In this document: positions 42,285 through 54,957 of the stretch, one piece after another
How the letters are laid out: every line of letters begins with the position of its first letter
Numbering within the stretch: position 1 is the first letter of the stretch
DNA from: Cryobacterium sp. PH31-O1
GTDB lineage: Bacteria; Actinomycetota; Actinomycetes; Actinomycetales; Microbacteriaceae
NCBI RefSeq assembly: GCF_030063455.1
Contig: NZ_JASITB010000001.1
Coordinates: 310,001 to 374,000, forward strand
DNA: 64,000 nt
Direction: 5' to 3'
Program-made: the position numbers and the translations under genes
The notes under the pieces: generated by a model
The model's database searches: none
Told to the model about the DNA's origin: nothing
What the model saw: the letters and a program-made list of their open reading frames with translations, nothing else

Positions 42285-42310
42285 AACTTCGCAGGCTACA
42301 TAGCGAAGTT
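42285..42310. repeat. Inverted repeat with T-run in the gap behind rsmB
   Basis: The 42198-42465 gap (268 bases) holds no gene. It contains perfect 8-bp arms AACTTCGC/GCGAAGTT (42285-42292, 42303-42310) with a 10-base loop, followed on the plus strand by TTGTTT. This resembles a factor-independent terminator, possibly bidirectional, serving rsmB read-through on the minus strand. A smaller palindrome GGGGATGTCCCC lies at 42364-42375. Confidence 0.45.
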
Positions 42311-42465
42311 TTGTTTGAATTGATTTCCCGAAGTGTTTAGGGTCAGGCATCCGTTCCGGTTACGGGGATGTCCCCAAACGCCGGCAGGGCCTATCTATAT
42401 CGGGCCCGCGCATCCGCTCGCCGGGCCGGTTTGGGGCAGGGCGGTGGCGTCGACGATGCGCGAGG

Positions 42466-43881
42466 CTAGACGGCGCGCTGCAGAAGGGTGATGAACATGG
42501 CGTCGGTGCCGTGGCGGTGCGGCCAGAGCTGCACGCTACCGCTGTCGGCGAGCAGGTCGAGGTTCGCCGCGCTGAAAGATTGAACGACGGCGGCGGTGTT
42601 GAGGGCGGTCACGGTGCCAGCGGCCTTGCGCACGGCCAGCGCCACAATGGCGCGGGTCTCGGCGGTGTGCGGCGAGCAGGTGACATAAGCGAGAATCCCG
42701 CCGGGCTTCAGGGCGAGTAGGGCCGCGTCGATGAGTGCGGATTGCAGCCCCGCGAGATCGGCCACGTCTTTGGGCTGCTTGCGCCACCGGGCCTCCGGCC
42801 TGCGGCGCAGGGCACCGAGACCGGTGCACGGCGCATCGAGCAGGATGCGGTCGAACTCGCCCGCATGCGTTTGGCCGATGGTGGTGCCATCCATCTCCCA
42901 GACCGGAATAGGTTCGGGCAGGGCAGCCAGCGCAGTACGCACCAGGGCGGCCCTGGCCGGAACAAGCTCGTTAGCCACGAGTTCGGCTCCCCCGGCGCGT
43001 GCTTCGGCGGCGAGCAGTGCGGCCTTGCCTCCCGGCCCGGCACAGAGGTCGAGCCAGCGCTCTCCCGCTACGATCGGGCGGGCCCGGCTGAGAGCGAGCG
43101 CGGCGATCTGGGAGCCCTCGTCTTGCACGCGAACACGTCCGCCGGTTGCGGTTACCAGGTGGTACGGGTCGCCCGAGTCCAGCACGAATCCGACCGGCGA
43201 GAATTCATCGGCGAGCCCGAGTCGCTCCCGATCAGCGTCGGTCGACAGGCCGGGCAGCGCGACCATGTTAACCTTGGCCGCCATGTTGTCGGCGGCGAGC
43301 AGGTCGGCAAGCTCGTTCTCGTGGCCTTCAGCCTTCAACGACTGGCGGAAAGCTCGCACGATCCAGGCGGGGTGGGAGTACTCGGCGGCAAGCCGATCGT
43401 CGACGTTGACCGCACCTTCGAGCACCCGGTCACGCCATTCCTCAGCGCTCGACCGCGAGATGGTTCGCAGGACACCGTTGGTGAAGCCGGTCGCCGAGCG
43501 CGAGCCGACCTGCTTGGCGAGCGACACCGACTCATTGACCGCGGCGTGGGTAGCAACGCGGGTGGCCAGCAGCTGGTGGGCGCCGAGACGCAACACGTCG
43601 AGGATGGCCGGGTCGATCGCGGTGACCGACCGGTTGGCGGCCAAGGCGATAACGCGGTCGTAGAAGCCCTGCAGGCGCAGGGTGCCGTAGGTGAGCTCGG
43701 TGGCGAGGGCGGCATCCGCTGTGTTGAGGGCAGCACGCTGAATGCGGGTGGGGAGCAGCAGGTTCGCGTAGGCGTCGGCTTCTCGCACGGCAGCGATGAC
43801 CTCGTAGGCCACCCGCCGTGCCGGTTGCACGAAGTCTGTCGTTTTCACGCGTGATTTGGGGAGTTGCACGCGGTCATTCAT
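42466..43881 (-). CDS. rsmB: 16S rRNA (cytosine-5) methyltransferase RsmB
   Basis: 471 aa. The N-terminal NusB-like RNA-binding domain (about residues 15-155) is followed by the SAM-dependent methyltransferase domain. SAM motif LDLCAGPGGKAALLA; catalytic cysteines in DAPCTGLGALRRRPEARW and YVTCSPHTAET. It methylates C967 of 16S rRNA (E. coli numbering, from the family). The start overlaps the fmt stop by four bases; the fmt-rsmB pair is conserved in bacteria. Confidence 0.96.
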   Translation of the reverse strand: MNDRVQLPKSRVKTTDFVQPARRVAYEVIAAVREADAYANLLLPTRIQRAALNTADAALATELTYGTLRLQGFYDRVIALAANRSVTAIDPAILDVLRLGAHQLLATRVATHAAVNESVSLAKQVGSRSATGFTNGVLRTISRSSAEEWRDRVLEGAVNVDDRLAAEYSHPAWIVRAFRQSLKAEGHENELADLLAADNMAAKVNMVALPGLSTDADRERLGLADEFSPVGFVLDSGDPYHLVTATGGRVRVQDEGSQIAALALSRARPIVAGERWLDLCAGPGGKAALLAAEARAGGAELVANELVPARAALVRTALAALPEPIPVWEMDGTTIGQTHAGEFDRILLDAPCTGLGALRRRPEARWRKQPKDVADLAGLQSALIDAALLALKPGGILAYVTCSPHTAETRAIVALAVRKAAGTVTALNTAAVVQSFSAANLDLLADSGSVQLWPHRHGTDAMFITLLQRAV

Positions 43882-44810
43882 GAGGCGACCACCTCATCTG
43901 CCGCTACTCCGCGCCACCAATCAAGTGCTGTCATTGCGTTCTTTCCGGCCGGTTGCACGCGCCGAAGCTCCAGGGGCTCCGTCTGCGTACCAATCAACAC
44001 TGTTCGTTCCTGCTGCCGAATATGGCCTGCGCCAATGGTGGGAATATTGTCGGCATCGCCGGCCCGAACGGGCGAAACGTCGAGAATTTTCAGGCGGGCA
44101 TCGTTGAGCATCGTGAAGGCGCCGGGCTCGGGCGTTACGCCGCGAATCAGGTTATAAACGGATGCTGCCGGCTGGTTCCAATCTACCCGGGCATCATCGA
44201 TGCTGAGTTTGGGAGCGAGAGTCACCGTGCCGCTTTGCTCCGTGGCCTGCGCGGTACCGGCGGCTAGTTGATCGATGACCGTCAGCAGCAGCTCCGCGCC
44301 GCTGTGACTGAGCGATTCGAGAAGCATTCCCGACGTGGAATGGGCGGGCAGGGGCTCGGCAAAACTGCCAAAGACGGAGCCAGCATCGAGCTCGGGCACC
44401 AGTTGAAAAACCGCAGCGCCGATGAGGGCATCTCCGGCGATAACGGCGCGTTGCACCGGCGAGGCACCGCGCCAGGCGGGCAGCACGGAAAAATGCAGAT
44501 TGATCCAGCCGAGGCGAGGCACCGACAACAACGGCTCACGCACGATTCCGCCGTAAGCCACGATGACGCCCAGGTCCGGCGCGAGGGCAGCGATCTGGCT
44601 GGTCGCCTCGTCGCCCAGCCGATTGGTCTTCAGCACGGGATAGCCTTTGGCGGTTGCTGCGTCGGCCACGGGTGACGGTGTGAGGGTGCGCTTGCGGCCG
44701 AGCGGGGCATCCGCTCGCGTGATGACGGTGGCAATATCGTGTTCGGTTGCCGCGAGAGCGAGCAGGCTGGCAACGGCGACCTCGGGCGTGCCGGCAAAGA
44801 CGAGTTTCAT
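43878..44810 (-). CDS. fmt: Methionyl-tRNA formyltransferase
   Basis: 310 aa. Formylates initiator Met-tRNA using 10-formyl-THF. N-terminal MKLVFAGTPEVAVASL; catalytic Asn/His in WINLHFSVLPAWRGASPVQR; C-terminal tRNA-binding OB domain with NLIRGVTPEPGAFTML. It directly abuts the priA stop (no gap) and overlaps rsmB, so the three are cotranscribed. pdf (deformylase), often next to fmt, is absent here. Confidence 0.97.
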   Translation of the reverse strand: MKLVFAGTPEVAVASLLALAATEHDIATVITRADAPLGRKRTLTPSPVADAATAKGYPVLKTNRLGDEATSQIAALAPDLGVIVAYGGIVREPLLSVPRLGWINLHFSVLPAWRGASPVQRAVIAGDALIGAAVFQLVPELDAGSVFGSFAEPLPAHSTSGMLLESLSHSGAELLLTVIDQLAAGTAQATEQSGTVTLAPKLSIDDARVDWNQPAASVYNLIRGVTPEPGAFTMLNDARLKILDVSPVRAGDADNIPTIGAGHIRQQERTVLIGTQTEPLELRRVQPAGKNAMTALDWWRGVAADEVVAS

Positions 44811-46847
44811 TTAGAGCAGCTCCGGGTCATCGAATCGAACCTTAAGTGTAGGTGCCGGTTGGAACGAGCCCGACTTCGGTTTGCGGCGTTTGGCGGCGTT
44901 CCGCACGACCGCCGCCTTGAGTGCGTGGGCCACCTCATCGCCCCGGGCGTAGCCGAATCGCACGACCGCGCGCACGAGTGACGCCTCGGTATCGACCGGG
45001 CCGAGGATGTCGAGGCCGGCGACCGCGCCCAGATCGGTGAGGGCGGCGTCGACGTCGGCGGGAGTTCCGGTGACGGAGGCGACCCGCACGGCCGGTGGGA
45101 AGCGCAGCTGGCGGCGGTCGGCTAGCTCGCTCGCGGCGAAGATGTCGGGACGCCAGGCGTTGAGCGCGCGGGCGAGGGCCCCGCCCACTCCGGCGAGCAG
45201 TACGGGAGCGCCTGGTGCGGCGAGGGCCGCCGCGTTAGCCCACCAGCGCAGGCAGTCCTCACCGACCCGCAGCGATTCGCGGGCAAGCATGCGTTCGCCG
45301 TCGAGGATGAGGATGGCGTGGTAGCCGCCGGTTGGGACCGGTTCGGCGCCGCGGGTGGCGATGACGAGGGCCGGTTGGGCGCTGAGCGTCTGAATCGTGT
45401 GCTCGCCATCGGCGACGATGACGCGGGCGCCGGGAAAAGCGCGGCCAAGTTCTTCGGCGGTGCGCCCGGTGCCGAGGGTGACGACCCGCAGCTTGGTGCT
45501 CTCGCAGTGCGCGCAAGTCCAGCCGGCAGCAAGTGCGCCGCACCAACGGCAGGACGGCACGGCCGACGCCGATTTGAGCCCGAGCGGCCCCTGGCAGTGC
45601 GTGCACCTGGCCGCCTTCTTGCAGCCCTGGCAGGCGAGCATCGGCGCGTAGCCGGGGCTCGCGACCTGCACCAACACCGGCCCGTGAGCGAGCGCCTCAC
45701 GGGCGGCCTGCCAGGCGGCCGAGGGGATGCGGGCGGCTCGGGCCTGCTGGTCAGGTTCGGATTGAAAGTCGGTGGGAATGATGCGCGGGTGTCGGTCAGC
45801 GGCCGGGTTCACCTCGGTCAGGTAGTTCAGTTCGACCAGGCGCTGGGTTTCGACGCTGCGCGAGTGGCCGAGCAGCACGAGAGCGCAGCTGCTGTCTTGC
45901 TGGCGCACCAGGGCCGCATCGCGGGTGTTGACGTAGGGGCTGAGCGGTTCGGTGTAGAGCGGGTCGCCATCGTCCCAGACGGCGATGAGGCCGAGGCGGT
46001 GCGCCGGAGCGTAGACGGCCGACCGGTTGCCGAGAATGATGCGCGGTGCGGGTTCGAGGCAGGCCAGGAAGGCGCGGTAGCGATCCGGGTTCGGCTGGCG
46101 GGCATCGACCCGGCTCAGCGGCAGCATCGGGGCGAGCTGGCCCAGGGCGGCCTGCACCTGGTCCTGGTCACGAAAGTCGGGCACGCAGAGGATTGCGCTG
46201 TGCCCGGTGCCGACCGTAGCCACGGCGAGTTCGGCCAGGGTCTGCGCCCAACGGCCGATGGTGCTGCCGTCATCGAGCTGCACGAGCTCGGGGATCGCCG
46301 CGACGGCCACCCGGTGCTGTTCCATGATCGCGGTGTCGAGGCGGCCGGTCGGGTAACCGACGAAGGCGGGCGTCGCCAGGGCGATCGATGTCGGTTCCGG
46401 CGCCGGAATAGTGGTCTCGACCTCCGCAGGCGACGCAGCTGCACTAGCCTGCGCGGCCAGCCAAACCTTTTCGACCCGCACCTGCCGAGGCGGCACGGCC
46501 AAACGGATGATGTCGCTCGCGGTCCCGGCGGCCCGATCCGCGAGTCGGCGAGCCAGTTTCCACACCGCGGGTGTCAAGACAACGGCCGTGGACACGACCG
46601 AGTCGAGCGGGCTGAGGGCGCCGCGGAAGGCGGCATCCGTTTCGGAAGCTGACTCGGCTCGCGGATCGAAGACCTCGATCACGTAGGCGTCGACGACGCG
46701 CGCGCCCGAACGAAACGGCACCTTCACCCGCACGCCGGCGGCCACCTGGCCGACCAGTTCGGCGGGTACGCCGTAGTCGAACAGGTGGTCCAGTTGCGGC
46801 AGCGGGGAATCGATCAGCACCCGTGCGACGAGGCCGGTGTGCGTCAT
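44811..46847 (-). CDS. priA: Primosomal protein N' (PriA), helicase motifs degenerate
   Basis: 678 aa. The start MTHTGLVARVLIDSPLPQLD at 46847 follows the metK stop by 13 bases; the open frame upstream lies in metK. The N-terminal DNA-binding domain has LDHLFDYGVP and RVKVPFRSGARV. The Walker A region reads VGTGHSAILCVPD (no GKT) and the DEAH position reads VWDDGD, so ATP-driven unwinding is unlikely. The eight zinc-binding cysteines are kept (CQGCKKAARCTHC and CRWCGALAAGWTCAHC). This state is known for actinobacterial PriA. It likely acts as a fork-binding scaffold for restart. Confidence 0.94.
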   Translation of the reverse strand: MTHTGLVARVLIDSPLPQLDHLFDYGVPAELVGQVAAGVRVKVPFRSGARVVDAYVIEVFDPRAESASETDAAFRGALSPLDSVVSTAVVLTPAVWKLARRLADRAAGTASDIIRLAVPPRQVRVEKVWLAAQASAAASPAEVETTIPAPEPTSIALATPAFVGYPTGRLDTAIMEQHRVAVAAIPELVQLDDGSTIGRWAQTLAELAVATVGTGHSAILCVPDFRDQDQVQAALGQLAPMLPLSRVDARQPNPDRYRAFLACLEPAPRIILGNRSAVYAPAHRLGLIAVWDDGDPLYTEPLSPYVNTRDAALVRQQDSSCALVLLGHSRSVETQRLVELNYLTEVNPAADRHPRIIPTDFQSEPDQQARAARIPSAAWQAAREALAHGPVLVQVASPGYAPMLACQGCKKAARCTHCQGPLGLKSASAVPSCRWCGALAAGWTCAHCESTKLRVVTLGTGRTAEELGRAFPGARVIVADGEHTIQTLSAQPALVIATRGAEPVPTGGYHAILILDGERMLARESLRVGEDCLRWWANAAALAAPGAPVLLAGVGGALARALNAWRPDIFAASELADRRQLRFPPAVRVASVTGTPADVDAALTDLGAVAGLDILGPVDTEASLVRAVVRFGYARGDEVAHALKAAVVRNAAKRRKPKSGSFQPAPTLKVRFDDPELL

Positions 46848-46860
46848 GACTGGGCCGGTT

Positions 46861-48054
46861 TCAGAGTTTGGCGGCGCTGCGCAGGTCGTCGACCTTGTCG
46901 AGGCGCTCCCAGGTGAAGTCGGGCAGCTCGCGACCGAAGTGGCCATACGTTGCCGTCTGCGCGTAGATGGGGCGCAACAGGTCGAGGGAATGGATGATCG
47001 CTGCCGGACGCAGGTCGAATACCGCCCGGATCGCCGCCGTGATCTCTCGGTCGGGCAGCACACCGGTGCCGAAGGTTTCAACGTATAAGCCGACCGGCGA
47101 CGCCTTGCCGATCGCGTACGCGACCTGCACCTCGAGGCGTTCGGCAAGGCCGGCCGCGACGGCGTTCTTGGCGACCCAACGCATGGCGTAGGCGGCCGAA
47201 CGGTCGACCTTGGACGGGTCTTTACCGCTGAATGCACCGCCGCCGTGGCGGCTCGATCCGCCATAGGTATCGATGATGATCTTGCGTCCGGTGAGGCCGG
47301 CGTCGCCCTGCGGGCCGCCGATTTCGAACCGGCCGGTGGGGTTGATAAGAGTCGCGATCGACGAGGAGTCGAGATCGATCGTGTCGAGCACCGGGCGAAT
47401 GACGAGCTCTTCGACCTCGAGGCGAAGCTGCTCGGTCGAAACAGAGGGAGCGTGCTGGGTTGAGACCACGACGGTTTCGACGGTACGCGGAATGATGCCG
47501 TCGTAGCCGATGGTGACCTGAGTCTTGCCGTCGGGGCGCAGGTAGTCGAGCTCGCCGCTTTTGCGCACGAGCGCGAGGCGTTCGGCCAGTCGGTGCGCGA
47601 TCCAGATGGGGATCGGCATCAATTCGGGGGTCTCTCTGGTGGCATAGCCAAACATGATGCCCTGGTCGCCAGCGCCCTGCCGGTCGAAGTCGTCAAGGCT
47701 GGCCTGCTCGCGGGTTTCGAAGGCGTTGTTAACGCCCTGGGCGATATCGGGTGACTGACCGCCAATGGAAATCTCGACGCCACAGGACCGGCCGTCGAAC
47801 CAGACGTCGGAGGAGTCGTAACCGATGTCGGTGATGCACTTGCGCACGATCGAGGGAATCTCGACGTAGGCCTCGGTGCTGACCTCACCGGCCACGTGCA
47901 CGAGCCCCGTGGTGACGAGGGTCTCGACGGCGACCCGGCTCCGCGGGTCGTCGGTGAGCAGGGCATCGAGGATGCTGTCGGAGATCTGGTCACAGATCTT
48001 GTCGGGGTGACCCTCGGTGACTGATTCCGAAGTGAAGAGGCGAAGATCGCTCAT
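46861..48054 (-). CDS. metK: S-adenosylmethionine synthetase
   Basis: 397 aa, typical length. Makes SAM from methionine and ATP. Motifs [19 protein letters not shown] (N-terminal ATP site), [12 protein letters not shown], and the P-loop-like [19 protein letters not shown] are intact. No SAM riboswitch is visible in the 94 bases upstream. The order coaBC-metK-priA-fmt-rsmB-rpe is the same as in mycobacteria. Confidence 0.98.
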   Translation of the reverse strand: MSDLRLFTSESVTEGHPDKICDQISDSILDALLTDDPRSRVAVETLVTTGLVHVAGEVSTEAYVEIPSIVRKCITDIGYDSSDVWFDGRSCGVEISIGGQSPDIAQGVNNAFETREQASLDDFDRQGAGDQGIMFGYATRETPELMPIPIWIAHRLAERLALVRKSGELDYLRPDGKTQVTIGYDGIIPRTVETVVVSTQHAPSVSTEQLRLEVEELVIRPVLDTIDLDSSSIATLINPTGRFEIGGPQGDAGLTGRKIIIDTYGGSSRHGGGAFSGKDPSKVDRSAAYAMRWVAKNAVAAGLAERLEVQVAYAIGKASPVGLYVETFGTGVLPDREITAAIRAVFDLRPAAIIHSLDLLRPIYAQTATYGHFGRELPDFTWERLDKVDDLRSAAKL

Positions 48055-48148
48055 CTGGCCCGTCTCTGTTTATTAAAACCGAAGTTTTGAATGAAAACGT
48101 AGAAGTTGAAAGTGTCTGGGTGACCCGACGTGCCCGTCGCTGCGGGGG

Positions 48149-49387
48149 CTAACCGATCAGGTCAAGTATGCAATTAGCCACCGACATTTTGCTGCCGGAG
48201 GCCTCGTTCACTATAACTCCGTGGCGATCGAGCACTGTCACGCTGTTACGTTCCGTGCCGAAACCCTCGTGCTGACTGACCCGGTTGACGACCAGATAAT
48301 CGCAGCCCTTTCGGGTGATCTTGTCGCGGCCGAGCGCGAGCAGTCGGTCGGCATCCGCTTCGGTTTCGGCGGCGAAGCCGATGATCAGCTGGCCACGCCG
48401 GCGCGCAGCGGACAGCCCGGCCAGGATGTCGGGGTTCTTCACCAGTTCGAGGGTGAGGGTGTCGCCCACGTCTTCCTTCTTGATCTTGCCGAGCTGCACC
48501 ATTTTGGGCCGGTAGTCGGCGACGGCGGCAGCCATAATAATGACCTCGGCCGATTCGGCGGCGAGAGTCATGGCCTCATGCATCTCCATGGCACTGCTGA
48601 CCAGAACGGTCGTGATACTGCTTGGAACGGCCACCTCGAGATTGGCGGCGACGAGGGTGACGGTTGCGCCCCTGGCCAGGGCCGCCTGGGCGAGCGCGAC
48701 GCCCTGTTTACCACTGGACCGGTTGCCGAGAAAACGCACCGGGTCGAGCGGTTCGCGGGTACCGCCGGCGCTGATCAGCACGCGGCGACCGGCCAGATCC
48801 TGCACAGCGGATGTCGCAGCCTCCGCCCCGCGCGACAGCCCAGAAGCCTGCCGGTCAAGCACGGCCAGCGCCACGGCCACAATGGTCTCCGGCTCTTCCA
48901 TGCGGCCGGCGCCGGAGTCGGCGCCGGTGAGCCGCCCGACGCCGGGGCCGACAATCGTGATGCCGCGGGAACGCAACACCGCGATGTTCGCGACGGTCGC
49001 CGGGTTGTTCCACATTTCGGTGTGCATCGCCGGGGCGATCACGAGCGGCGCCGTGCTGGCCAGAATGGTGTTGCCGAGCAGGTCATCGGCGAGGCCGGCA
49101 GCGAGTTTGGCGATGCTGTTGGCTGTCGCGGGGGCGACGACGATCAGATCGGCGCCCTGGCCAATGGCCACGTGACGCACCTCGGCGACGCCCTCATACA
49201 GATCGGTGTGCACCGGGTTGCGAGAGATGGCCTCGAGCGTTGGCTTACCGACGAAGCGCAGGGCTGCAGTGGTGGCGACGACGTGCACTGAGTCACCGTT
49301 TAAGACAAAAGCGCGCACGATGTTGACGGCCTTGTACGCTGCGATGCCGCCGGTGATGCCGACGACGATCGTGCGAGGTGTCTTCAT
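48149..49387 (-). CDS. coaBC: Bifunctional phosphopantothenoylcysteine decarboxylase/synthetase
   Basis: 412 aa, two enzymes of CoA synthesis. The N-terminal CoaC flavoprotein (about residues 1-185) has GITGGIAAYKAVN, APATANSIAKLAAGLADDLL and APAMHTEMWNNPA, plus the flap GRLTGADSGAGRMEEPETI. The C-terminal CoaB synthetase (about 195-412) has VLISAGGTREPLDPVRFLGN, NRSSGKQG and GFAAETE. It follows rpoZ by 41 bases. Confidence 0.97.
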   Translation of the reverse strand: MKTPRTIVVGITGGIAAYKAVNIVRAFVLNGDSVHVVATTAALRFVGKPTLEAISRNPVHTDLYEGVAEVRHVAIGQGADLIVVAPATANSIAKLAAGLADDLLGNTILASTAPLVIAPAMHTEMWNNPATVANIAVLRSRGITIVGPGVGRLTGADSGAGRMEEPETIVAVALAVLDRQASGLSRGAEAATSAVQDLAGRRVLISAGGTREPLDPVRFLGNRSSGKQGVALAQAALARGATVTLVAANLEVAVPSSITTVLVSSAMEMHEAMTLAAESAEVIIMAAAVADYRPKMVQLGKIKKEDVGDTLTLELVKNPDILAGLSAARRRGQLIIGFAAETEADADRLLALGRDKITRKGCDYLVVNRVSQHEGFGTERNSVTVLDRHGVIVNEASGSKMSVANCILDLIG

Positions 49388-49428
49388 CCTGCGCGCTTCG
49401 GGGTTGGTTCAGGGCTCAATCGTGAAGC

Positions 49429-49689
49429 TTAGGCCTCGACGATCGGGCGAGAAACGAGCTTGTCGTCATTGATCTCGCGCAGGGCGACCGAGAGCGGCTT
49501 GTCTTCGACGGTCGAGTCGACGAGCGGGCCGACGTTGTCGAAGAGGCTGCCTTCGTGCAGGTCGGCGTAGTAGTCGTTGATCTGACGTGCACGCTTGGAC
49601 GCGAAGATCACGAGGGCGTACTTCGAATCAACCTTGGACAAAAGGTCGTCGATGGGCGGGTCAATGATGCCAGTGGGCTTGTTCGCCAT
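49429..49689 (-). CDS. rpoZ: RNA polymerase omega subunit
   Basis: 86 aa. The start [20 protein letters not shown] at 49689 has an AGGAGTG site; the frame is open to 49779 but without support. The conserved core [20 protein letters not shown] is the omega signature for beta' assembly. Actinobacterial length and the gmk-rpoZ-coaBC order support the call. Confidence 0.97.
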   Translation of the reverse strand: MANKPTGIIDPPIDDLLSKVDSKYALVIFASKRARQINDYYADLHEGSLFDNVGPLVDSTVEDKPLSVALREINDDKLVSRPIVEA

Positions 49690-49788
49690 TGGTGTCACAC
49701 TCCTAATAGAGCACGGCCTGAGGCGGCGTGCGAGTTTGGCGGGGGGATGCGCGCCCGACGACGCACACGAATTCAGCAAAAACGAGCG

Positions 49789-50718
49789 CTACGACATGCT
49801 GGATGCAGCGCGGATCTCCATCAAGTCTACGACCTCGCGGGCGGCGTCGCCGACATCGTGGTTGATCACCTGGTAATCGAACTCTCCCTGGGCGGCCAAT
49901 TCGAGCTTCGCGGTCTCCAGCCGGCGAGCCTGTTCGGCGGCATCTTCGGTGCCCCGGCCGATCAGGCGGCGCACCAGTTCGTCCCAGCTCGGCGGCAATA
50001 AAAAGACCAGGCGGGCTTCCGGCATGGCGCGTCGCACGGCACGAGCGCCCTGCAGGTCGATCTCCAGCAGCACGCTGTTTCCGGCGGCGATCGCCGCATC
50101 GACCGGTCCGCGGGGGGTGCCGTAGCGATAGGCATTGTGCACTTTGGCCCACTCGAGTAATTCGCCGTCCTCGATCATACGGTCGAACTGTTCGTCGGAA
50201 ACAAAGTAGTAGCTGAGGCCTTCGGTCTCCCCCGGACGCGGCGCGCGTGTCGTGGCAGAGACCGAGAGCAATACGTCGGGGTAGTTCTCGCGGATGTATC
50301 CCGCCACGGTGCCCTTGCCGACCGCGGTCGGGCCCGCGAGCACGATGAGTTTGGAGTCGGCAACGCCGTGGCGCAGCACCGGCCGTTCAGAGAGAAAATC
50401 GCGCAGGCGGTCGCGCTGGTGTCTGCCCAGGCCGCCGAGGCGTTTGGACGGCGAGATTTCGAGGCGGTGAATGATGCGCTGCATCTTGGTCACGCCGATG
50501 GCCGGAATGCTCACGAGCAGTTCGGTGACTCTTAGGCGGCCCTCGACCCCGATCGGATCGGCGATTGCGGCGGCGAGCACCTCAAGCGCGGTTCGTTCGC
50601 CGGAGGCGACTTCAGCCTTGACCTTGGCGCGGGCCCGGCGGGCGGCGACAGCGGCACGCGACGCGGCGACCCGGTCGACTTCGGGCGGGGTGGGACGGTT
50701 TTCAACCACGAACGGCAC
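49789..50718 (-). CDS. gmk: Fusion of actinobacterial integration host factor (mIHF) and guanylate kinase
   Basis: 309 aa. Residues 1-110 form an mIHF-type DNA-binding domain with LLVSIPAIGVTKMQRIIHRL and ISPSKRLGGLGRHQRDRL. Residues 121-309 are guanylate kinase: P-loop GPTAVGKGT (129-137), then SVSATTRAPRPGE and SYYFVSDEQFD for GMP binding. In mycobacteria these are adjacent separate genes (mihF, gmk); here one continuous frame joins them with a linker of about ten residues. The start is GTG at 50718, overlapping the pyrF stop by 17 bases; a second GTG at 50709 is possible. The kinase converts GMP to GDP; the first domain may bind DNA or the nucleoid. Confidence 0.93.
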   Translation of the reverse strand: MPFVVENRPTPPEVDRVAASRAAVAARRARAKVKAEVASGERTALEVLAAAIADPIGVEGRLRVTELLVSIPAIGVTKMQRIIHRLEISPSKRLGGLGRHQRDRLRDFLSERPVLRHGVADSKLIVLAGPTAVGKGTVAGYIRENYPDVLLSVSATTRAPRPGETEGLSYYFVSDEQFDRMIEDGELLEWAKVHNAYRYGTPRGPVDAAIAAGNSVLLEIDLQGARAVRRAMPEARLVFLLPPSWDELVRRLIGRGTEDAAEQARRLETAKLELAAQGEFDYQVINHDVGDAAREVVDLMEIRAASSMS

Positions 50719-51669
50719 CTACTTCGGCTACTCGGCGCTCAATGGCTTCTTCGATCCGGTGGGGTCCGGCCGAGAGCACACTGCGCGATTCACTCACGAT
50801 AACCCCTCCGGCGTATCCACCATATATAGAGGTCAGATCCATAATATTCCCACCCTGGTGTCCGAAGCCCGGCGCGAGCACCGGTGTTCGAAATTCGCCC
50901 GAAACCTGCTGCACGTCGATACCGAAAGCGGCCAGGTCGAGAGTGGCGCCGAGGACGACGCCGATCGACCCGAGACCGGTCACCACTCGAGCGGATGCCG
51001 CGCCAGCCCGCGCATTGCGCTGGCCGACCTCGTCGAGAACGGCGCGGGCAACACTCGATCCGGCTTGCGGCCCGTCGGCCACGATGGCCTGCTGGATGTG
51101 CGCGGCCTCGGGGTTGCTGGTCGCGGCGAGCAGGAAGACACCCTTGCCGTTCGCGGCCGCGAGAGTGAGCGGCGAGTCGAGCGAACCGACACCCATGTAC
51201 GCGGCGAGGGTGAGGGCATCCACCTCAAGCGGGGAGCCCGGCGACAGCCAGGCTTGCGCGTAGGCCTCGACACTCGTGCCGAGGTCGCCGCGTTTGGCGT
51301 CGCCGATCACGAGCAGGCCGGCCTGGCGGGCGTCAACCAGCACACGCTCGAGCGCCACAAACCCGGCGGACCCAAACCTTTCGTAGAAGGCGACCTGCGG
51401 CTTGACCAGGCCGACCCGGCCCGCTGCAGCGGCGACGACGGCGCGACCAAACGTTTCGGCGCCAGCGGCCGTGTCGGGCAGGTTCCAGTCACGCAGCAGC
51501 CAGGAGTGCGGATCGATGCCGACGCAGAGCTGGCCGTGTGTGGCGAACACCCGTTCGAGGCGTTCGCCAAAGGAGACGACCGCCAGCGACCCGGCAATCA
51601 CCGACCCAGCACCCACCGCCGCAACAGGACCCGTCCCAGCCGGACCACCGTTTAGAGCAGGGCCGCCGT

Positions 51670-51673
<4 letters not shown>
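50702..51673 (-). CDS. pyrF: Orotidine 5'-phosphate decarboxylase, type 2
   Basis: 323 aa, the larger mycobacterial/type 2 form. Final step to [14 protein letters not shown] near the N-terminus, the catalytic motif [25 protein letters not shown], then [11 protein letters not shown]. The GTG start at 51673 overlaps the carB stop by four bases; the first 30 residues are low-complexity Gly/Ala/Pro. No internal start is in a better position. It ends 17 bases inside the mIHF-gmk frame. Confidence 0.96.

Positions 51674-54956
<3,283 letters not shown>

Positions 54957-54957
<1 letters not shown>

Noticed and set aside
48055..48148. SAM riboswitch upstream of metK
   Set aside because: The gap is short, AT-rich and lacks any recognisable SAM-I, SAM-II or SAM-IV core.
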